NCBI RefSeq assembly: GCF_014692875.1
Contig: NZ_CP061171.1
Location: forward strand, 2,542,001 to 2,606,000
Direction of reading: 5' to 3'
Length of the DNA stretch: 64,000 bases
From: Pedobacter riviphilus
GTDB lineage: Bacteria > Bacteroidota > Bacteroidia > Sphingobacteriales > Sphingobacteriaceae
The notes under the pieces are model-generated. The model was not told the DNA's origin. It saw only the letters and a program-made list of their open reading frames with translations, and made no database searches. A program made the position numbers and the translations under genes. Each line of letters opens with the position of its first letter. Within the stretch, counting starts at the first letter, position 1. This document shows, in pieces, positions 26,905 through 36,823 of the stretch.

Positions 26905-27237
26905 TAGAAAAAACGGGTTGGACAACTAATTTATTTGCCCCTTTTCCCAGCAAATCACCTACATTGACAAGCAATATTTTACAACCGTTAATTCCCGGTG
27001 AGACGAGGTCAGTCTTTCCTATAAAATAAACCGGACCTGTCAGGTGACAGTATCCGCCTTTATTAACGCTCTCGACATCTAAGTTATAAAAAATATCACC
27101 AGCTTAACGCAGTGTTCTGCAAAGAAAATGGTAGGTCTCTTTGCAATTATATTACACGAAGCCAAGCAAATTGTGAAGCAACAAAAAAAACAAAACATTC
27201 AAATAATAACAAAAAATCTCCAGTGAAATAGACGGCA
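26905..27237. other. Intergenic, boundary of mobilizable element
   Basis: No gene was seen. The stretch separates the rightward toxin block from the convergent coupling-protein gene and includes A-rich runs near 27180. It could hold the junction of the mobile element, but no repeat pair was identified. Confidence 0.35.
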
Positions 27238-29281
27238 TCAAATACTCACCAGCTGTTCTTGATCGCCATCTTCCACTCCAGCCGCATCTTTCTTTACATT
27301 AAGATCTTCCTTTGATGACATTTTTTCGGCTCTCGCCAGAATCTTCCCACATTCCTCCTCCAACAAAGCCTCCACCTCCGATTTGATCATCAGGTAATTC
27401 TCCACAATATCCCATAGCTCACCTCCCTCGGCCTCGGAATTGGCACATAACCCTGCGTTTCCTGCGCAATCGCCCTATGATCATTCTGGATTTCACAATG
27501 AAACATTTTCAGTTTAATCTTCTCCTCCGGGTTATCCGCGACGATGCCCACGAACTCCCCTGAAGAAAGCGAAGCAATCTTAGAAGCCGGCACCGCGTAA
27601 TCCATCTGCGTTGACCTGGAAATCGAGATATCTGAACTGTTGATACTTTTGCTTTCCTTATCCTGTACGATCTTCCCGAAATTCTCAGACAGCTTTTTCG
27701 CCGTATCCCCACTCACCTGCCCGGAGATAATATTGCCCACAATATTTGTAATCACATCCGCCTGCTCCTGCCCGTAATCCTTCCTTAATTGTGAAAAATC
27801 CTGCAATCCCAAGGTGGTTGCGCATTTATAGCCTCTCGCCACTGCAATGTGATTGTCCATGCCCCCCACAAAAATCGAAGCATATTCATCAAAGACAATA
27901 CTGCTTTTCAGCATCCCCTTTTTGTTCACCAGTTTTAACATCCGGTTCACATAAAGCGAAAGCACCGCCCCGTAGGTCTGCACCTTCTGCGGGTTATTGC
28001 CCATACAGACAATTTTTGGTTCCAAGGGGTTATTGATGTCCAGCGTAAAATCATTGCCGCTCAGCACATAATACAACTGTGGTGAAGACAGCCTGGCCAG
28101 ACCGATCTTAGCCGAAGCGATCTGGCCCTCCAGTTGTGGCATCGCCTTGCGCTGCAAGGCCGAAATAAAAGGGTTGATCAGCACCCTGATCTCCGGCTCT
28201 TCCTGCAGCACCGCAAAAAGCCTGTCATATTCCGCCTGGATCAGTTCAATCGCATGAGGCAAAGTGCAATAACGCCCGTTTTTATATTTGCGCAGGAACC
28301 AGATCACGGCCGTTACAAAATTGATTGCACTCTCTACAAAAAAATCACCCTGCTTTTTGATCCAGTCCCGGTTCAGTCCCAGCATCACCGTCCGGCTGGC
28401 CTCGGTCGCATCGGTAATATCCTCCATGCGCTGCGGATCCAACGGATTGCATCTGTGATAAATCCTGTCAAAATCAATTACCCAGAAAGTGGGTTTAACC
28501 TTATAATTACCCTGATATTTCAGCAATGCGTTATAGGCAATGATTGAAAGATCGTCGAACTTGAAATCGTACAAAAACATTGAAAAACCCTTGCGGATAT
28601 GCTGGGTGATCACATGGCGGATTACAAAATAACTCTTTCCAGACCGCACCCAGATCCAGGGGTGCCCGTAACGAGCAGCCCCCGGAAAGGATTAATGATA
28701 TTGATATAAGAATTCCTGATTTTTCCTTTTAGATTGTACCTGGCCGGCAGGTTGACCGAATATTCGTTTTCGAGCAAACGCTCTTCTTGCGGGAAGGTTT
28801 CGTTCTCGCTGTTGAATACATCGGTATGGATAGCGGACCTGATCAACCTGGAAAGCATGGCTCCCCCGGAAAGCATCAAAAGATAACCAGTAGCGGTTAT
28901 TACGATATAAAGCCCAGCAGTCAACTGAGCACCAAATCCCAAGCTAAAAGCGAAATAGGCCGCAAAATATAACAGTATCCCTGTTATTAGATAAATAACG
29001 ATTTCTTTTCTTTTGATCTTTTCATCCTTCCTGCCTTTTACACCCAACAGGGAAATGACTAAACATAGCAATGCCGCTAACTTCGGCATCAGGAACCCGT
29101 CAAAAAGCCCGGTCCTCGAAACATTCAAAATCAATCTATCCGTAATCCCTGCCGTAAAGCCCCAGATCTTAAAAGCTAAATAACAGCTCATATAAAAGTG
29201 GATGCTTAAAATAAAAAGGCTGATCAGCCTGGTAAAATCAGTAATCTTACGTAACCCTTGCGTATCTTCTCCCGTATTCAT
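27238..29281 (-). pseudogene. TraG/VirD4-type coupling protein, disrupted
   Basis: The N-terminal part (219 residues, four membrane segments) runs to INPFRGLLVTGTPGSG, where Walker A should continue GKSYFVIRH. Eleven extra bases (28641-28651, flanked by TCTGG repeats) break the frame inside the P-loop. The ATPase domain continues in a second frame (VFDEYASIFVGGMDNHIAVA), and a further 1-base loss near 27420 shifts the tail, which then reads ELWDIVENYLMIKSEVEALL and on to TGA at 27238. Correcting both gives about 677 residues. Intact versions couple relaxosomes to a conjugation channel; this copy is probably dead. Confidence 0.8.
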
Positions 29282-29290
29282 TTTTGATAG

Positions 29291-30214
29291 TTAAAATTTG
29301 AGTTCCTGCTGCTGAGTTTTTCTTTTTTTCCGTTTCCTGTTCCTCAAGGCCGGTGAAACGGGATCAAATGCTGCCCGGGCCAAAAGCAGATCCAATAATG
29401 TATCTCCAGGCCCGGCCAATAGCTGTGGCGAAACGTTCGGATGCTGTTCCTGAGCTGAAACAGCCTGTACCTTCTCCTGTTGATCTTTTTGCCCGACCAT
29501 CGTCAGCCGCGTCTCTAAATCCCCATTCTTTTGCGTATTGGCATATTGGAAACTTTCACCGATAGTCCTCCGATAGTCAAACATTTCGTCGAAGACCTTC
29601 TCTCCTGAAGCTTTAAAAGCGACCCGGTCAAACTGCCCGATCTTTTTGGAATGCTCAAGGTTTCCTCCTCTGGAATTGTTCATCGGGCTCAGCTTGATCG
29701 AATTGGTGATATCCTTACGGCTTACAATGACCTGGATATGCATCTGCTCCCCGGGCTTTGGTTCTCCCCTTTTGACCTTCCCACTTTTTACTTCTTTATC
29801 CTTAGCTGAATAATAGCGGTGGTTTTCAAGCTTTCCGAACCATAATAAATCCTCGTTACTGTTGATACCTTTACGGTGAAAATTACGGGCATATTCATCT
29901 ATGATCTTAATGGCAAAAGCTTTCAACTCCTCATTAGCTCCTCTACCTTCCAGCTTTTTTAAATGCACAATCTCTTTCTGGCTCGGCGAGATATTGATCA
30001 GGAAAAATTTGGCATCAGTGCTGGAGAGCTTAGCGATATTCCGATCTATCGATCTTTTTACCACATAGGAATCGATGTGGCTTTCTTTTCCGTTAAACCA
30101 GTGCTCTGTCTTCTGCTCAGAAAATAACCTGTTCTCCTTATCCAGGTAATGCACCAACTGTGCGCTACTGCCTTTATTGTTACCCGTTTCGCTTGCTGAA
30201 ATACTGATAAACAT
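29291..30214 (-). CDS. DUF5712 mobilization protein (relaxase-like)
   Basis: A 307-residue protein starting MFISISASETGNNKGSSAQL, with GEQMHIQVIVSRKD in the middle and a basic tail ending KRKKRKTQQQ. It matches the DUF5712/BfmB-type proteins that accompany BfmA in Bacteroidota mobilizable elements and act at the transfer origin. It starts three bases after the bfmA stop and is followed by the coupling gene, the usual order of such modules. A clear HUH pair of histidines is not evident. Confidence 0.75.
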   Translation of the reverse strand: MFISISASETGNNKGSSAQLVHYLDKENRLFSEQKTEHWFNGKESHIDSYVVKRSIDRNIAKLSSTDAKFFLINISPSQKEIVHLKKLEGRGANEELKAFAIKIIDEYARNFHRKGINSNEDLLWFGKLENHRYYSAKDKEVKSGKVKRGEPKPGEQMHIQVIVSRKDITNSIKLSPMNNSRGGNLEHSKKIGQFDRVAFKASGEKVFDEMFDYRRTIGESFQYANTQKNGDLETRLTMVGQKDQQEKVQAVSAQEQHPNVSPQLLAGPGDTLLDLLLARAAFDPVSPALRNRKRKKRKTQQQELKF

Positions 30215-30216
30215 GC

Positions 30217-30765
30217 TTATAGACTTTCAATCTGTTTGCGAGTCAGTTCTGCCAGTTCTTCTTTTTCCCTGGTTTTAAACGTGCCCAGTTCTTCACGTGC
30301 TTTGATATAGGCATTAAGAATCTGCAGCATTTTAAATTTCAAGCTGTCCCTGGATTCCATTTTCTGCGCGATGAGCTTGATCAGCCGATCATTATCCTGA
30401 GCGGTTTTCAAAAACACTTCCTGATTTTGTACCAGGGTTTTATTGGCACCGAGCACCTGCTCATTGAAGAACTTAACGATATCCCGTTGATTGGTAATCA
30501 TCTTATCCACGCCCTGCTTGATCGGAACCAGCAGTAAGTCTTCCTGCGCGCGGATAAAAGCCATATAACTTTTATGTCCTTTGGCAAGCACAATCTTTAA
30601 CAGTTCATCGTTCAGGTCAACCGGATCCTTTTTATTCCGGTAGAAATAGTCCACCATCTGCGCGAAAACCGTGCGCTTGGAGCGGCCCAGGGCAAGACTG
30701 ATCTTTTGCAGTTTATCGCCGGTAACCTTGGTATATTTTATTGCGTTCAGGTTTTCCATTACCAT
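30217..30765 (-). CDS. bfmA: BfmA/BtgA-family mobilization protein
   Basis: A 182-residue protein. The N-terminal stretch TKVTGDKLQKISLALGRSKR looks like a ribbon-helix-helix DNA-binding domain, and the rest is a long coiled coil (QRDIVKFFNEQVLGANKTLV). BfmA/BtgA proteins bind the transfer origin and assist relaxase. Two in-frame ATGs (30765 and 30759) are both possible. The inverted-repeat cluster just upstream is the likely binding site. Confidence 0.8.
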   Translation of the reverse strand: MVMENLNAIKYTKVTGDKLQKISLALGRSKRTVFAQMVDYFYRNKKDPVDLNDELLKIVLAKGHKSYMAFIRAQEDLLLVPIKQGVDKMITNQRDIVKFFNEQVLGANKTLVQNQEVFLKTAQDNDRLIKLIAQKMESRDSLKFKMLQILNAYIKAREELGTFKTREKEELAELTRKQIESL

Positions 30766-30834
30766 ATCGTTCGTTGAAAGGGAATTCTTTAGAGATATCC
30801 TTTATCGGCCCTGGATGCACTTTTAGTCTACCAA

Positions 30835-30938
30835 AGAATTCCCGGAGAATTCTACCAATGCCTTTGTAGCTAGCTACAGCGGCATTAAGTGAGGCCTGCC
30901 CAACTTCCGCTTGCTCCTTTTTCTATAGGGAAAAAGGA
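30835..30938. other. Candidate origin of transfer (oriT)
   Basis: Three inverted repeats are packed immediately upstream of bfmA: AGAATTC and GAATTCT (30835-30853); concentric arms AATGCC and GGCATT around the palindrome TGTAGCTAGCTACA (30857-30886); and TCCTTTTTC and GAAAAAGGA with a 6-base loop (30915-30938). Clusters like this beside mobilization genes are the usual form of oriT. The nick site cannot be placed. Confidence 0.55.
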
Positions 30939-30991
30939 CTAACGGCGAGGAACCCGAGCCGGTAATTAAACTGAAATAAACCGTTATGTTG

Positions 30992-31336
30992 TTAGTGTTT
31001 TCGGGTAACCATATCAGTAAGTAGCGGTTTACCCAGCTCATTGGTTTCAACGGTCAGCACCAGTTCGGATCCAAATGGCAGATACCGCACCTCTGTTTCA
31101 CCAGCCAAATACCTGCCCTGATTGGCCGCTTTACGGTAAACTGATAGGGTTATCTTTTTATGGGAATCTACCAATGTAAAAAAACAGTTGATTGTAAGAC
31201 CACTTTTTGACCATAACATAAAGTCGAGTTTTGCAGGATAGGTACCTATAGGCACATCCTCTTTGGCATAAGAATAGTTTTTAGGATCGTATCCCGCCTC
31301 AAGTGCAGGAAAGAATTCCAATACGGTTGTTTCCAT
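30992..31336 (-). CDS. hypothetical protein of the mobile element, 114 aa
   Basis: A soluble beta-rich protein starting METTVLEFFPALEAGYDPKN. The frame is open to 31390, but the ATG at 31336 is preferred because the extra 18 residues look like leader noise. No family is recognised. It sits upstream of the oriT-like cluster in the same direction as bfmA, as accessory genes of mobilizable elements often do. Confidence 0.5.
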   Translation of the reverse strand: METTVLEFFPALEAGYDPKNYSYAKEDVPIGTYPAKLDFMLWSKSGLTINCFFTLVDSHKKITLSVYRKAANQGRYLAGETEVRYLPFGSELVLTVETNELGKPLLTDMVTRKH

Positions 31337-31390
31337 GTTGTTTTGAATTTGATATCCAAAATTGGCCAGGAAAAAACAGCGGTTATCCAA

Positions 31391-31889
31391 TGTTGGAGAG
31401 ATTGGATAGCAATTGGACTTTATCAGTGAATCAAAAGATTATGGTCTCCATTATAAATATCTATTCCAAAGCGAGTAGCGTGCTACTTCAGACCGCTATT
31501 CATGCCCTGCCTACAACGTAAAAATCTATACTTTATGCAATGTTGAAGGAAAAGTTATAACAAAGTAGCACAAATTTTGGGCATTCTGCCTCCACGGTTG
31601 ACAATCAATTGATCAAGTCTACACAAAATTTGCAGATTACCTTAAAACATATCGGTTTAAAGGTGTAAGATGTTACTGATTGCGGGGAACAGTTGAAGTT
31701 GATTTTTCTATAAATACCATTCCAAAGATGGCGAATATGCTATTCTTTCCAGGCCCAAGATTATTGCTGATTGCAACAATTTGGCGATTTCCTTTTTTAT
31801 TGACACACTATTTTCACTTTTTACGGTCAAACAAGCGATTATTGCAAATAATAAGGGTGACAGAATGTAATATTGAAAGCGTTTTGACG
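31391..31889. other. Intergenic, nothing firm
   Basis: About 500 AT-rich bases. A plus-strand frame at 31680-31934 overlaps the end of the next gene and has no protein-like signal. Confidence 0.4.
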
Positions 31890-32297
31890 CTATCCGAAAC
31901 TAATTTCGACTTCAGCAAATGGTTCGGAATTTAAGATGGAAGAAAGAAACTCTTTGATGGTTGAAATTGCCTCTGAAATTTCACTTGTTGAAAAATGTTC
32001 CTGAGATCTAGCACCAAATCCTAATAAATTAACCACGAAAAACTCAGCCTGCTGCTCATTTTCACTATTCCTGACAATTTCAAAGGGTTCTTTCTCATAA
32101 TATGCTATAGCTGCCTTGGCATTTAAAATATTTTCATAGTTATAAATCCTGCTTTTTCCATTGCCAGACACGCCATTATTATAATCTTCCGCATTTAAAA
32201 TCTTATACAAATAACTGGACATGACATAATTTGTTGCACCGAATGCGAGACGTGCGATCGGAGTATCATTTTTGAATACGATAATAGAATGTCCCAT
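31890..32297 (-). CDS. hypothetical protein, 135 aa
   Basis: Begins MGHSIIVFKNDTPIARLAFG; soluble, mixed alpha/beta, no signal peptide and no recognised domain. The frame is clean, and a charged middle (KEPFEIVRNSENEQQAEFF) gives it a protein-like character. It stands alone between the mobile-element genes. Confidence 0.5.
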   Translation of the reverse strand: MGHSIIVFKNDTPIARLAFGATNYVMSSYLYKILNAEDYNNGVSGNGKSRIYNYENILNAKAAIAYYEKEPFEIVRNSENEQQAEFFVVNLLGFGARSQEHFSTSEISEAISTIKEFLSSILNSEPFAEVEISFG

Positions 32298-32413
32298 AGC
32301 ACAATTTTACAAATAATCGTTGAATTGTTCGTTATAAGTAAAGATACTATGCCGTTAAAAGAGAAAATTCACACGATTGAAAAATATTTTTCATCGTGAT
32401 GTAGGAAACGATC

Positions 32414-32554
32414 ATGCTAAGCGTATTAATAACAAAGACAATAGGTCTTGGAAAATACAATCTACTTAGGTTAATTGAAAAGTGCAGTGACAACAAGTGC
32501 GCCCCTGCGGAATTGAAACAGCTCATTGAGCTAGTATTAGCAGATCTTCAGTAA
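32414..32554 (+). CDS. 46-aa ORF resembling FecR N-terminus
   Basis: The frame starts ATG at 32414 after AGGAAA and ends at TAA 32552-32554. The piece YNLLRLIEKCSDNKCAPAEL recalls the opening of FecR-type anti-sigma proteins (LLekyl-x-CtpeE). It may be a truncated fecR or a free-standing small protein. No sigma factor is adjacent. Confidence 0.3.
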   Translation: MLSVLITKTIGLGKYNLLRLIEKCSDNKCAPAELKQLIELVLADLQ

Positions 32555-32868
32555 GAACCAAACGCACAGAGTTAAGAAACAATCATCTTCAAACAATCAA
32601 TTGAAATATTAAGTGATCCAATACAGAAATTAAACTGATTACAAAAAACAAGGTTATTTTCTTCGGAAACAGTGCTTTCATTGTACTATAGGAAACTTCA
32701 GGGTATCTAAGAAATTTATTAAGGAGTTAATCACCGAATATACAAGCATTTTGCATGATTGATATTATACTTGGGTTTATAAATAGTTCTTGCCATAGGT
32801 GGCCATTAGTGAATCATCTATGGTCTAACCATAGTATTTATTGGCTGCTTTTTTTAAAATCATTGACA
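32555..32868. other. Intergenic, nothing firm
   Basis: AT-rich sequence between the small frame and the radC stop. No gene, hairpin or repeat stands out. Confidence 0.35.
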
Positions 32869-33324
32869 TTACATCATCTCTTCGTCTAAAAAACTATAAA
32901 ACCCATACCTGGAAACAATCAGATGGTCATGCACACTGATCCCTAAGATATCCCCGCCGGACTTCAGTTTCCTGGTCAATGTCAGATCAGCATCACTCGG
33001 AGATAACTCCCCACTTGGATGGTTATGTGCCAGTATGATCGCACTCGCACAGGCCTTCAGTGCAACCGCAAAGATCACCTTAGGATCAGCAACCGTTCCC
33101 GAAAAACCACCCTGTGAAATATTCACCACACCCAATACCCTACCCCTCCTGTTGAGCAACATCACTTTAAACTCTTCCACAAGCTCCAACCTTCCATCAT
33201 CCCAGCGATCCATTAAAACCTCGTAGGCTCCCCTGGAAGAAGTAACCTGCGGCAGCTCTGCCAATTTAAACGCCGGACGGTAACTGATCTCAATCTCTGC
33301 CACTTTAAAACTTAAATTTTCCAT
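32869..33324 (-). CDS. radC: RadC-like JAB-domain protein
   Basis: A 151-residue protein made of the C-terminal JAB/MPN half of RadC. The metal-binding signature is present as ILAHNHPSGELSPSDADLTL, preceded by LNRRGRVLGVVNISQGGFSG. The short form lacking the helix-hairpin-helix half is typical of mobile elements in Bacteroidota, where its role is unknown. It marks the right part of the mobilizable remnant that begins at 27238. Confidence 0.9.
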   Translation of the reverse strand: MENLSFKVAEIEISYRPAFKLAELPQVTSSRGAYEVLMDRWDDGRLELVEEFKVMLLNRRGRVLGVVNISQGGFSGTVADPKVIFAVALKACASAIILAHNHPSGELSPSDADLTLTRKLKSGGDILGISVHDHLIVSRYGFYSFLDEEMM

Positions 33325-33638
33325 AATTTTTCTGATTTAATTATGGAACCCAGCAAGGTTCAGCTTCTGCCAAAGCAAAAGGAGGAACGGAATAAATGGG
33401 TAAGCGGGCAAAGGCCACAGGAGCGTTTATGCCGGAAATTCCTTTGCGTGCCAGAACTGAACCTTAAATTGGACAGAATTGAGTAAGAAACCCAATCTGT
33501 CTTAGAAAATCAAGACTTCTTTATAGTAATTGATTATTGCATGGGCGGTGAATCCATGTAGGCAATAGCAGATCTCTATATTACCATCTTCGAAAACATT
33601 TGACGCTTTTCCTCCTATATTAGATTTATCGAATTCCT
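33325..33638. other. Intergenic between radC and decayed gene
   Basis: Contains the radC leader with an A-rich segment and no gene. Possibly the right boundary of the mobile element, but no attachment repeat was found. Confidence 0.35.
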
Positions 33639-34111
33639 ATGAAAAAGGTTTTATTGACTTCGTTTTCCCTTATTTTATTCAATTTTTCCATTGCACAATC
33701 TGCTTCTGATCCATTAAAGGCGCTATTTATTACCAAAGACATTTCAAATTTCTGGAGCGCATTTGACAAAATATATACTGAATCTCACACTAACCCATTT
33801 GAAAACCTTTATCTTAGACCAGGGTTCCCCAGGCATCCAGGCATTTATGAAGGGTAGAATAGAGCATGCAAGCTCACTGCTTAATACGGTTCGGGAACGA
33901 AAGAATGAATATTTAAAAGCCAGAGAAAATAGCCTGAAAATGCCCGAGAATAAAAAGCAATGCCGGGCAGCATTTATGGCGCTAAAATATCTGTATCCTA
34001 AAGCTGTCTTTCCTAATGTATTTTGTAATCGGAAGATTTAATTCCAGAGGACATTCCAATCGTAAAGGATTAATCATCGGATGCCAAAACATAAACCAAT
34101 TTGGTCTGTAA
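33639..34111 (+). pseudogene. DUF2268-like protease gene, decayed
   Basis: A signal peptide start MKKVLLTSFSLILFNFSIAQ is followed by FWSAFDKIYTESHTNPFENL. The frame changes near 33810 to give GSPGIQAFMKGRIEHASSLL and ALKYLYPKAVFPNVF, and changes again near 34022 to VIGRFNSRGHSNRKGLIIG before stopping at about 34109. These blocks in this order match the N-terminal half of DUF2268-type putative zinc proteases of Bacteroidota. The catalytic part is missing. Two frame breaks and a truncated end show real decay rather than an isolated sequence error. Confidence 0.65.
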
Positions 34112-34248
34112 AAGGAAATAAAAACGGCTATAAACTGACTTTTTTGGTAGAAATGTCAGATTAAAGAAATATTGATCATCTGCCTTTCGATAAGCAACTA
34201 CTTGGTTTGATTTTTGAACCAGGTACACAAATTACTTTAAGTGCCGAT

Positions 34249-34419
34249 ATGAAAAAATTTCTTCCATTTTTGTTCGCCAGTGCTGTTTCTGTCATAGCGA
34301 TACTGTCATCATTTACTCTTTCGGACCCTGAGTTAGGGATCTCTACAGCCTTAGTGAGTTGGATGGCCTGCCTATGGATTATTTCGGGTGACCGCAAAAA
34401 CCGCAGATGCCTTTCCTAA
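34249..34419 (+). CDS. possible 56-aa membrane peptide or fragment
   Basis: MKKFLPFLFASAVSVIAILS followed by a second hydrophobic stretch (TALVSWMACLWIIS). It may be a broken transporter or a stand-alone peptide; the region to its left is decayed as well. Low support. Confidence 0.25.
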   Translation: MKKFLPFLFASAVSVIAILSSFTLSDPELGISTALVSWMACLWIISGDRKNRRCLS

Positions 34420-34586
34420 AGGATATTTTGCGGGACATTATTCCATTTAGATTTCAATATATACTGTATTCTTATGATTTGGGGTATCATCAAGTTCTAA
34501 TATATACAGGTATTGGACAGAATACAACAGTATATATTTCCAGTCCCGCATTTCAAGTTCAACTGTGGAAGCCTTTCACAGCGATC

Positions 34587-35354
34587 TTATTTCAATAAAC
34601 CCGTCGCCTCTGCAATTCTACATGCTTCGATCGCATTTGTTGCATTCAACTTTTGAAAAATATTCTGCCGGTGCCTGTTTACCGTATTAATGCTAATCGC
34701 TAATTTTTTCGATATTTCCCTACTCTTGAGTCCATAGCCGATCATTTGTAATATTTCTTTTTCCCTTTCCGATAAAATATCCCCGAATTTTTCCCGGTTT
34801 AGGTCGATCACAGTTCCGCTCTGGCTATTGATAATCAGTGCGTCAGGGCATCCCAGATCCGGGTGGTCGAAAATTCTATGGTACAGACAGAGCGCTAAGC
34901 TGATACTACCTTCGGCAGTACTGCTGATGTAGATCAACCGGTGCCTCAATGATACAATATTTCCATTCGCCCTGACCAGCCGAAGCCTGGTTACAGCTTC
35001 GAAATATGTACGTTCCTCTGGAGAAATCGCATTAAGTAGCTGAAAAAACTGCAGTTCGAGTCGGATTTTTTTTTCCATGTCCTCCGGATTGATCAGCTGC
35101 AGTAAATTATCTTCCCAGATCGAATCCACCTCGGGATCTGTTTTTTCCAGGCCCAACTGTGCCGCAATCGCTCCGTAATAAATATAGCTTTTACGTTTTT
35201 TCAGATCACTGAGCACGCTGATACAATTTTCCATCCTTGCATACATCTGAGCGATCAGCTTGCCCTCTTCAAGGTCCAAAACTGGTTTTGCAGGATCATT
35301 AAACTCCTGGCTGAACAATTTAATGTTAAGCAGATTACGTGTACTGTTCATCAT
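34587..35354 (-). CDS. LuxR-family transcriptional regulator
   Basis: A 255-residue regulator with a PAS-like N-terminal region (VRANGNIVSLRHRLIYISST) and a C-terminal GerE helix-turn-helix: LSEREKEILQMIGYGLKSRE, then SINTVNRHRQNIFQKL. This layout is common among Pedobacter-type LuxR proteins responding to unknown signals. It is divergent from the DUF1349 gene across 101 bases that contain a perfect 8-bp-arm palindrome, which is a likely autoregulatory target. Confidence 0.88.
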   Translation of the reverse strand: MMNSTRNLLNIKLFSQEFNDPAKPVLDLEEGKLIAQMYARMENCISVLSDLKKRKSYIYYGAIAAQLGLEKTDPEVDSIWEDNLLQLINPEDMEKKIRLELQFFQLLNAISPEERTYFEAVTRLRLVRANGNIVSLRHRLIYISSTAEGSISLALCLYHRIFDHPDLGCPDALIINSQSGTVIDLNREKFGDILSEREKEILQMIGYGLKSREISKKLAISINTVNRHRQNIFQKLNATNAIEACRIAEATGLLK

Positions 35355-35359
35355 ATTTT

Positions 35360-35407
35360 AATGGTTAAATATAACCATTGCAGTGGTTTTTTATCCTTAT
35401 TAATTTG
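35360..35407 (+). promoter_or_regulatory. Promoter and palindrome between luxR and DUF1349 genes
   Basis: AATGGTTA-AATA-TAACCATT (35360-35379) lies six bases from the luxR start. Facing the DUF1349 gene, TTG at 35378-35380 and TTAATTTG at 35400-35407 are spaced by 19 bases and nearly match the TTG/TAnnTTTG pattern. The palindrome touches the -33 element, a sensible place for regulator binding. Confidence 0.5.
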
Positions 35408-35455
35408 CGGACTTAAACAACGGACATAGGGTTCCGACAACAATAAAAGCAAAAA

Positions 35456-36100
35456 ATGAAAAAAATCCTTACCGTAATTGGCCTCCTATTTATTTTTAGT
35501 AAAACATATGCACAGCGCCTAGAAAAACTGCAATGGTTCAACGAACCTGATAACTGGGAAATCAAAGGCAAAAGCCTAGTTATGCAGGTGACACCAAAAA
35601 GTGATTACTGGCGCATTTCGCATTATGGCTTCACAGTGGATGATGCACCATTTTATTACAGCACCTATGGTGGGGAGTTTGAGGCAAAGGTCAAGTTGAC
35701 CGGTGCATATAAAGCCCGGTTTGACCAGATGGGACTGATGATCCGTACAGATCACAAAAACTATATCAAGACAGGTGTCGAATATGTGGATGGCAAATTC
35801 AACGTAAGCACAGTGGTTACACACAATAAAAGCGACTGGAGCGTAACGACCTTAGACAAAACCCCTCCGTTTATCTGGATAAAAGTCGTTCGTAGGCTAG
35901 ATGCAGTCGAAATATTCTATTCTTTGGACGATAAAACCTATATCATGACCCGCAATGCTCCATTGGAGGATAACGCACCGGTTCTTGTAGGGTTAATGGC
36001 AGCCTCCCCTGACGGTGATGGCTTTGAGGCAAAATTTGAAAACTTTTCGGTCAAACACCTACCGGACCAACGCCGACTGGATTGGCTTAAAAATCACTAA
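35456..36100 (+). CDS. Secreted DUF1349 protein (laminin-G/lectin-like)
   Basis: A 214-residue protein with a short signal peptide (MKKILTVIGLLFIFSKTYAQ) and a single concanavalin-like beta-sandwich. Recognisable stretches are LEKLQWFNEPDNWEI, GGEFEAKVKLTG, FDQMGLMIRTDHKNYIKTGV and PVLVGLMAASPDGDGFEAKF. These are the usual DUF1349 (regulation of enolase 1-like) landmarks. Its substrate, probably a sugar or glycan, is not known. It faces the LuxR regulator gene and is probably under its control. Confidence 0.88.
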   Translation: MKKILTVIGLLFIFSKTYAQRLEKLQWFNEPDNWEIKGKSLVMQVTPKSDYWRISHYGFTVDDAPFYYSTYGGEFEAKVKLTGAYKARFDQMGLMIRTDHKNYIKTGVEYVDGKFNVSTVVTHNKSDWSVTTLDKTPPFIWIKVVRRLDAVEIFYSLDDKTYIMTRNAPLEDNAPVLVGLMAASPDGDGFEAKFENFSVKHLPDQRRLDWLKNH

Positions 36101-36823
36101 TAAGAGCTATAACAGCAGTCCTTGGCTCGTCAACTTTTAAGGCAGCGTTATTTCTGCAGATAATAGAATGCTACTATACTTAAAACCGTAGTCAGAAACA
36201 TGCAGGAATATACTTGTTTCATTACCAAATATCTGATGAAATTGGATAACGTTCTAAAATCCCATAGCAGTTTTGTAGTAAATGAAGTGAAGCGGAATTT
36301 GAGCTATCCGCTTCACTAATACAATGAGTACTAATAACAATTTAGTTAAGGTTTAAAGCCTGGTTATCGGCGTCAACAGCAAGTTGAATAAGGTGATGTA
36401 CCAAAAAAGCATCAACTGTTCTTTCCGGAAGTAAAAAGCTGCAGCCACCCGGTTTTAAAAGGATGCAAGATGAGTTTAAATGACTTGGATATAAATCCAC
36501 ATGGGGCCTTGTTGAATCTTGGTCTTGTCTCCCGCGTATTAACCTTTAGGTTTCAGCTTCCAAAGCGGTTAACGATGTCAGCAAACCTTTTCCAAAATGG
36601 CAAAAGAAAAATTCCTCTAACAATCGGGACAATATCATAACCCATAGCTACACCATTGGTGAGCACAATACAGTTATTCATATATCGCAGCCTGTGTTTC
36701 CTGATCGGGCCGATGGTGTGATAGCCGATATAACATTTCATCATTAATACATGGCTTATTTTTCAAAAACCATAAATAAATTAAGCCCCTTATTATGGCA
36801 TTTATTTTGGTCTAGTTTTGAAA
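36101..36823. other. Intergenic, nothing firm
   Basis: More than 700 bases with only a short 63-codon minus-strand frame (36553-36744) that shows no family signal. No terminator or RNA gene was recognised. Confidence 0.4.

Noticed and set aside
31680..31934. 84-codon plus-strand ORF
   Set aside because: Overlaps the end of the hypothetical gene on the other strand and looks like random AT-rich coding.
36553..36744. 63-codon minus-strand ORF
   Set aside because: Weak composition and no start signal or neighbour that supports it.
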